From: Leidyana gryllorum EB-2025a
Lineage: Eukaryota > Apicomplexa
Direction: 5' to 3'
DNA: 64,000 bases
Assembly (NCBI GenBank): GCA_048772705.1
Contig: JBLWGC010000230.1
Span: 1,302,001 to 1,366,000 of the forward strand
Below the pieces are notes generated by a model. The model was not told where the DNA came from and searched no databases. It was given only the letters and a program-made list of their open reading frames with translations. Every line of letters begins with the position of its first letter. Position 1 is the stretch's first letter. Made by a program: the position numbers and the translations under genes. Below are positions 30,001 to 39,000 of the stretch, one piece after another.

Positions 30001-33000
30001 GCACCTGGAGCTGAGAAGTCTCATCTCGGAGCTTCCGCTGATGCCAAGAAGAAGAGTGCGGGCCCAGTAGAGACGCAGACACCCCAGCGAATTGCGGTTG
30101 GAGGGACTGACAACTCAAATACGGAGCCGTCTCGTGACACATCATTGTTGCCCGGTTCCGGAGCTCGAGTTCATTCTACGGAGACGACACGCTCGAAACA
30201 GATGGAGGCTTCCGCCCCTCGAAGAGTCCGCTCGCCCCCGAAAAATGACCCATCTCGGACACAAAAGGGTCCGAAGGGAAGAGGCCGCAAGTTAGACTCT
30301 GAAGCACCGGTCTTGAGGCAACCTCTACAGTCGCCAGAAACCAAACGAGACCTGAAGGGGGTCCCGCCTCCCGAGAATAAGCGACCGGGAGCGTCGCTGA
30401 CACAGACGCCATGTTCGACTAAGGTTGAAAACCTCCAGAGGGGCAACGTCCCGAAAGTGTGCAAAGAAACCGAGGGTATCGCAGATCGTGGTGAGCCTCA
30501 GCAAGGTCCAAGTGAGCGAGATCCCGTCTCTCCCGCTACGGTGTCGGTTAAGAAAACTGTACAGGCTGAAAGTGGTGCCCCCCCAGTGGAAAAGATCCAG
30601 GCGACGCCCAGAGACACATGCCCACCCAATGTTGCTGAGGAACCGGTTGAAAACGCTAATTTGGCAGAGCAACATTTGGGTGAAGACAATCAGTCCCCAG
30701 TCGCGCCAATTACAACCGGTGGGAAGTCACAGGCTGCCACACCTGCAGCAGAAGTTCGCGAAAGAGAAGAGCACCAGGGCAAAGGGCGGCCATGTGAGCG
30801 TCTGATTCCCCCCACTGGAGCAGCCCAACCAGCCTCTGCAGCTCCCCTGGATGCTGGCAACGGAGTGCAGTGCACAACCACTGAGGGAGACAACTCAAAG
30901 GAGAACTTGGCAGCGATCAATGAGGAATCACACAAAGCTGCAAGAGAAACCGACAACAATGTCACGATGAAAGCGAAAGGCGGCGAATGGAGAGATTTGG
31001 TTGTCAGACCCGTACTGCTGGAAGGAGGTTTAGAGCACCCCAGAGATATTGAAGGAAAGCCGGAGAGTTACAAACGATCAAAGCTGTCGCCGTACGCGAG
31101 CCACAAACCAGAAGTGGAGTTCGATTATGATGATCTGAGCTCGGAGGATATTCGGTCCAGCGCGAAAGCTGGAACAGCGGAGGTCGCGACTGCCGGTGTG
31201 ACCAGCAGCCAAGCAGCGATTTCGCAAATCCACACTGAATCGGCGTCTCCTCCAGCCTCCGACCCACCCCCGCCTTCGAGTCGACGAGAACTTCCCATTG
31301 AGATCAACCCCGAGCCGGCTGTGCAACTTCGTCATAACGAGGAAGACTCGATCGACAGTGCGAGTGAGATCATGGAGGACGACGACGACTCGAGTAGGAA
31401 GGAAGACGAGCCAGAGGCCGACGATAGTCAAGATGATGAGCAGTCACCAAGTGGAGGTGAGGAGCCCGGCTTGAGGCCACAGTCTTCGGTTCCGCGATCC
31501 GAGTTTGGACATATAAGTGTGAAGCAGCAATTTATCGAGAGTGTCCGAAGCTCCTCCCGCTCGTCGGGCTCCGTTGAGCAGAACGAGCTCCAGGAGGAGG
31601 TCAGTGAGCAGAGTGGTCTCGACTCGGGTTTTGAGTCTCAACAGACAGACCAGGAGCTTCCTAAGGAAGCGGAAGATACTATTGATGAGCAAGTCGAGGA
31701 GAAGGTGGTGTCTCCGGCGCCTTGTCCCGCTGCCCCTCGGCTCCCCGTGAGGTTACCCTCAAATCAGCAAACCCCTGCTGTGAGCCGACCGCCGTCTCAG
31801 GGCTATGAGAACGCGTATCGCGTCAATGGTGGTGCTTGGGGCCCGGAATACGAGCGGAACGGCCCATGGGAGACTGCTCCGCGATCTCCGTTCGCTCCAC
31901 CTATGCCTATCAGATACAATGTTCCGCCCTCAGGCAGCTATCATTGTGCCGCGGCCGTGGGAGGTGTGGTTCAATACGTTCCTCCTCCTGGTGAAATACC
32001 CACAGCTGTGGCTGGAGTGGCGATAGGGACTCCGTTCATGGGTTACAGTTTCCAGATCACCTTCAGCACCCCTGCGTGGTTGCCGCCGCCGTCGATCGGA
32101 ACCCCGAGAATGCATCCGGTAGACATGTCTCCACAAATGGGACCAGCCCAACCACCACCTGCACCCTTCACTCCTATGTACCCTGGCCAGTCCCCCTACG
32201 GCCCTCACAGCCACCCAATGGCTGATCAGATGTACGGTGTATATGGCCCTCGACCACCAATGAATTACCATCCAATGCCTCATCCGTCTTACCCATACTC
32301 CATGGGCTTCCAGCATCTATACGCTCCGCCATCTCCTGCTCCAGTATACCCAACACCGCTCGGGGCTGCGCCTTACCATCCGTATGCCGATGCCCAAAAT
32401 CAGACGTGGGCAACAGGCCCTGTGTGGCCCAGCGGGCATAATCCGAATATGGTACCCCACGGCTATCCACCTGCCGCTCCCGAGACAGGTGGAGAACGAG
32501 GGGCAGTACCAATGCCAAACACAAGCAGTGGAGCTCCACACTATTCCCAAGGAGGTGAGATTCCCTTTGGAGCCCTGTTAGGACCACAACGTTCAATGTC
32601 AGTCGGATACGAGGCCTCAGAGGCACGGTTCAACCCACAGGAAACGGTGCTCAGTTCACAGATACCGTCCCAACAGTCCAATGTCGAGCACTCGGGAAAG
32701 ATGAGCAATGTAGTTAGCATGGATCCAGCTGCTGACACTCATCCGATTGTGACAACAACGACACACAATGTAACCACCAGCGTCGCAGATGATCAGGAAG
32801 ATGACGTAATCGTGGAGCAAGGATGGAAGTTTGCCCCAGCTGAAGAGGCTCGGACTCAGACTCGGACTCAGACTCAGACTCAGACTCAGATTATCGAGAA
32901 CGTCTTCGTTGGGCACACTGGAGATGAACCCGTTAATATGGAGGAATACGAGTTGGTAGAAACTATCGTAGTGGACGAATCTGATGAGGAAGCGGAGGGT

Positions 33001-36000
33001 GAAGAGATCGAAGCAGATCGCTCCGAGAGCGAGGGTCAGGCAGACCCCTCCGAGAGTGAGGGTCAGGCAGACCGCTCCGAGAGCGAAGACCGCTCCGAGA
33101 GCGAGAGTCAGGCAGACTGCTCCGAGAGTGAGGGTCAGGCAGATCCTTCGGAGAGTGAGGGTCAGGCAGATCCTTCGGAGAGTGAGGGTCAGGCAGATGC
33201 TTCGGAGAGTGAGGGTCAGGCAGATCCTTCGGAGAGTGATGGATGCTCTGACGGTGTCCAACTTGGAATCACGCGACGTAACAGCTCATCGGATGATGAG
33301 GGTGGAGATGATGGTGGCCAGCACTTTGGTCCTTCTCAGGGTGGGAGAGGAGGTATGCAGTCGGTTGTTCACACTCAACAGAATGAGAGCCATGGAGGGC
33401 ATCGCAAAGGTGGCCAGACGAAGGGTCCCGCTCGGCAGGCAGCTGACGTGGACGCTCAAGAGCAATCACCAGGTCAGCAACCATTGAAGTGGACAGTATC
33501 AGCTGGTGACCGCAGTCCTGAGCCGGAGAGGCCTGATATAAGAGGAAAGGATCATTTAGGAGGAGAAACAGATGTCGACAGAAAGCCCCCCGGCACCAAC
33601 AATGACAATGAAGTTGCTACGGATGACCGGAGCACATATGATTTTATATGTCAAACGACAATGGTACATCGGAGCGGATTATCAATGAGTACGATTTCGC
33701 CAAACCCGGGATCGGCGACCCCAACCGACGGCGGATTTGTGGGATCTGAAACCATCAATGAGGATGGAGAAAGTATCGCGCGTACAGCTTTTGTCCTCCG
33801 AGGCCAAAACCTAACTACCAGTGCCGGCAAAAGCACAGTATCTGCGTGTCTTCCTGATACCTCAACCCGCACTGTAACGAAAGTGATAAGTGTTGAGTCC
33901 GTATCTCTGAAATCGCAGACAGAGTTCAAGGAGACGAGCACCAGTCCAGCCAGCTTGTCTGAAGTAGAGAGTGTGTACAACCTCAGCATCACAAATGCTG
34001 TCACGAGCCCTCTCAGGACCGCCCGCAGCACCCCGTGTCGTGGTACGACGAAGAAAGATGAAACCTTAATGGCCCAGGAGCCCTGTTCCGCCCCTCAACG
34101 ATTGAGTGAGATGTCTCCTACGGTGGAGGATGGACTGGCAGCCTTTGAGAAGGAACGTCAGCAGTACATTGAGTTTATCGCGGCCAAAAGGGCAGAGATA
34201 ACTCGAAAGATCCTCGCATGGCAACCTGAGGGGGTAGAATTGAGTCCAACCATTCGATTGCAAGAGGAGGAGGAAGAAGAAGATGAAGCTGCATCGTCAG
34301 TTGAGGGCATCAAGACTTGGTGGTTCGACGATGACTCACCCCCATCAAACGAAACTTATGATGCCGAGGACTCTCTGTTGACTGTGCACGGGAAGATCGT
34401 CAGACACTTATACATGTCGGGCCAATATGGCGACTGTGACGGCCACCCCCCACTGCCCCCAGGAAGACGTCGAGTGTTCATGTGGCACGGCCCACAGCCA
34501 CTGCATGAATCGGTTGTGGACGGAGAGAAGTTGGTGGACTTCACCGCCCCGATGTGTCGACTAGATACCAACCAAGGGAAATTAGTTCTATGCGCCCAGA
34601 GGAGTAGAGCGCGCAAAAGCCTTCGAAGAATCTTAGACAACATCTGGCGCCGACCCGACAACTTCCCACGAATGGACTCAAGGGGCTGGCAGAAGATCCA
34701 ACCTTTGTTAATGACTGGAAAAGTGACCGAAAAGTTGCAGAGTGAAGAATGGCCCTGTATCATTCGCGACCTTTCCCTCTCTGACTTTTCATCTCCCGAC
34801 GAGAGCGACGATGACGCTCCTGTTGCTGCTGCTCCACCGGTACAAGGGTCCCCGTATAGCCCCGAGACCTCGCCGGACAGTGGTTCTGTAGAGGATGACA
34901 CAGATTCTCCTGACCAAACGGCTCCTGTGCCGCCATTACCAATTCCTGAGCTCAAGTCCGGAGACATCACATCCCCCGTCACCCCAAGTTCCGAGGGTCA
35001 CAGCCCGGAGCAGTCAGGCCCCACGGGATGTACTTCCGATCCGTACGCCACTCGCCACGGCAGTCCGGTTAACCACGGCACCGCTGAGCATAGTCCCGAT
35101 CCGTACGCCACTCGCCACGGCAGTCCGGTAAAGTACGGCACTCGCCAGGACAGCCCAGATCAGTACGCCACTCGTCACGGCAGTCCGGATGAGCACGTAA
35201 TTAGTCCGGATAGTCCCGATCAGTACGACACTCGCCACGGCAGGCCGGATTGGTACGCCACTCGCCACGGCAGTCCGGATGAGCACGTAATTAGTCCGGA
35301 TAGTCCCGATCGCCACGGCGGTCCGGATCGGTACGATACTCGTCAGGATAGTCCCGATCAGTACGACACTCGCCACGGCAGGCCGGATTGGTACGCCACT
35401 CGCCACGGCAGTCCGGATGAGCACGTAATTAGTCCGGATAGTCCCGATCGCCACGGCGGTCCGGATCGGTACGATACTCGTCAGCATAGTCCCGATCAGT
35501 ACGACACTCGCCACGGCAGGCCGGATTGGTACGCCACTCGCCACGGCAGTCCGGATGAGCACGTAATTAGTCCGGATAGTCCCGATCGCCACGGCGGTCC
35601 GGATCGGTACGATACTCGTCAGCATAGTCCCGATCAGTACGACACTCGCCACGGCAGGCCGGATTGGTACGCCACTCGCCACGGCAGTCCGGATGAGCAC
35701 GTAATTAGTCCGGATAGTCCCGATCGCCACGGCGGTCCGGATCGGTACGATACTCGTCAGCATAGTCCCGATCAGTACGACACTGGCCACGGCAGTCCGG
35801 ATTGGTACGACCTTCGTCAGGATAATCCCGGTCAATACGACAGTACTTGCCAGGACAGTCCGGATCAGTACGGGACTCGCCAGGGCAGTCCGGACTGGGA
35901 AGACGGTGGTGAGGATAGTCCAGATCGGTATGGAAGTGGCGAAGGTAGTCCGGTTCAGTGTGAAAGTGATGAGGATGATTGCGATATGGAGTCCCCGCCT

Positions 36001-39000
36001 ATCTGCAAGTCTGGAGGGGACTCTCACTCCCCACCCGCTCGTTGCAAATCCGGCTACGAGGCATCAGTTGATGAGTTTGTTGAGCCCGTCGACTCGCCAG
36101 CTCTCGTACTGACCCCTCCGCTTGATGAAGATGATGAAAATGTGTTTGTGGGGCGTGATGGAGATGTGTTGATGGTGAAAGATCGCGAGGACGGCGATTA
36201 TAGGCCTGCGGTGGGGCGTGATGGAAATGTGTTGATGGTGAAAGATCGCAACCACCGCGATTATAGGCCTGCGGTGGGGCGTGATGGAAATGTGTTGATG
36301 GTGAAAGATCGCAACCACCGCGATTATAGGCCTGCGGTGGGGCGTGATGGAGATGTCGACTCGCCAGCTCTCGCACTGACCCCTCCGCTTGATGAAGATG
36401 ATGAAAATGTGTTTGTGGGGCGTGATGGAGATGTGTTGATGGTGAAAGATCGCGAGGACGGCGATTATAGGCCTGCGGTGGGGCGTGATGGAAATGTGTT
36501 GATGGTGAAAGATCGCAACCACCGCGATTATAGGCCCGCGGTGGGGCGTGATGGAGATGTCGACTCGCCAGCTCTCGCACTGACCCCTCCGCTTGATGAA
36601 GATGATGAAAATGTGTTTGTGGGGCGTGATGGAGATGTGTTGATGGTGAAAGATCGCGAGGACGGCGATTATAGGCCCGCGGTGGGGCGTGATGGAAATG
36701 TGTTGATGGTGAAAAATCGCAAGCACCGCGATTATAGGCCCGCGGTGGGGCGTGATGGAGATGTCGACTCGCCAGCTCTCGCACTGACCCCTCCGCTTGA
36801 TGAAGATGATGAAAATGTGTTTGTGGGGCGTGATGGAGATGTGTTGATGGTGAAAGATCGCGAGGACGGCGATTATAGGCCCGCGGTGGGGCGTGATGGA
36901 AATGTGTTGATGGTGAAAAATCGCAAGCACCGCGATTATAGGCCTGCGGTGGGGCGTGATGGAAATGTGTTGACGGTGAAAGATCGCAAGCACGGCGATT
37001 GTAGGCCCGCGGTGGGGCGTGATGGAGATGTCGACTCGCCAGCTCTCGCACTGACCCCTCCGCTTGAGGAAGATGATGAAAATGTGTTTGTGGGGCGTGA
37101 TGGAGATGTGTTGATGGTGAAAGATCGCGAGGACGGCGATTATAGGCCCGCGGTGGGGCCTGATGGAGATCGCGAGGACGGCGATTATAGGCCCGCGGTG
37201 GTGTCGAGAGCTATGGAGCTACTGGAGATGTATCAGTTGCGATGGGCTGCCAAGACGAAGGAGATGCGGGAGGCGCGTCTGCAAGAGTTACGTGAAAAGT
37301 CACAACAGCGTAACTTTGATGCATCAGAGATCGTGGGGTCGATGAAGGAGGTACCCCGACCACAGGGCGCCATATGTGACCAGTACGGGCTCTTTCGTAG
37401 TTTTACTCGATTTGATCATATCAATTACAACCTCGGTTGGTTGCAAATCCACCCCCCCGATGGCCGCTGTTCTCCCGACTGTGTAGGACCTCGTTTTGTA
37501 CTCTTTCCAGAAGGATCACATCTCTTTGTCCACGACTCCAACATTGTTCAGCGGTACATCAAGACGGATGAGAATGGGTTCATGCCGGTGGTTATTTGCA
37601 TAAGCCTGACAGACGAGGACATATTGCCTTTTGGTGAAGAGGAAATATTATGCGGTCACTCTCATTGTCGGGGAGGGTTCAACAAAGCCATGGGCGACGT
37701 TCCACTTTGGTATCTGAATGGACACAGCCCACTCGATCCCGTCTTGCTGGGAGGTCCGAGAGAACCATTCCCTGACAACGAGGCTCAAATTATCATGGCT
37801 CTGCGTCCCCGTCCTTTCCGATATCGACTTCCGCCCCCCCATCGAGTCGAAGATGTGTCAACGGCTGAAGTGGACGCGGCTCACGCGTCCTATAGGTTCG
37901 ATTTACTCCAAACTCGACAGAGGAAGAGAGCTCTCTCACTGCCGACAAATCGCTCACACTCAAGATGGATTGAACACAATCGACCAGAGAGAGCTCGATC
38001 AGACTTTGGTGGCGACGGCGATCAGTTCAACGAAGGAGGTTCGGGCAATGGAGACGATCCATTCACTCCCATCCCAGCACAGGCCACCAGCAGCAACCCT
38101 CAGCCGATATATCAAAAGGGACGAAGCTCAGGCCCGATGAAAGAGCTGTTGCGGTGTCTCCAAATGTCTCGCGAGCAGCAAAGCTGCGAGAGTTCACTTC
38201 AGGGTGACCGGCCTCAGCGCCCGCGGCTGCCAATGCCGACTCTCGGAAACGAAGATTACATGGCTTATGGTAACAAAGAGTCTGCGCTTCGACAATCGCT
38301 CGGTGGGGCCGCCCAAGTAGTAGAGTTTGCCTACGAGTCTATGTCCAGCCCAGAAGGGATTGACTTGTCGCCCGAAGAGTCTCCACCGGATGGAATCGTT
38401 TTCTACGAGGAGTCGCCGCCTCAAGACACAATCATTTTCTACGAGGAGTCCCCGCCTCAAGATTACCCCTATGAAGAGAGTCCTCCTGGCGAGACCGACC
38501 CATATGTCCATCGAGACTCCCCACCTGATACAGCGGAAGTGGGATACCTGCCTGACATGAGTCAACAGAGACGTCAAACAGCTCATCGTAGGAGCAACGC
38601 GGAGTGTTTTGCGTACGCGATGGAAGATGAAACCGCCAGTGACTATGAGCCCCGTAAGTAACCTGACCTGAGCTGTCTCCTCACCATTGCGCGCTTCTGT
38701 AGAACTGTTGCCTACCGACCACCACCAGATGGTATCTTTGATGCGACCTGTTTTCGTTGATGTTGCCAGCGACGACAGTTGCAGATTGCACAGCTCCTCG
38801 TCCGCAGGCTCGCGGGCATTGGCGACACCACACTTCCGGCAATCGTCTGTCTTCGTCGATTCCCCTCCGGCTACTACCCCGCAGCCCCCCTCAGGCCGCG
38901 AAGATGCTCCAGCCGTTATATCTGTTGGCACACCGACTGTTCGAGCCGTTATATCCGTGGAGTCGCCCACCACTCTCCCGGCTCACACCGCTCAGTCTCC

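Noticed and set aside
35014-37051. Minus-strand open frames of 337, 350 and 309 codons
   Set aside because: All lie antisense to the SPD and VGRDGD arrays and show the same repeat artefact. There is no independent start context or non-repetitive sequence.
35035-37200. CRISPR-like or satellite DNA interpretation of the repeats
   Set aside because: Units are contiguous, coding and in frame with no unique spacers; they are protein-coding tandem repeats in a eukaryotic gene.
1-38661. Giant ORF as a polyketide synthase, non-ribosomal peptide synthetase or retroelement polyprotein
   Set aside because: No ketosynthase, adenylation, carrier, reverse transcriptase, integrase or protease motif is visible anywhere in the translation.
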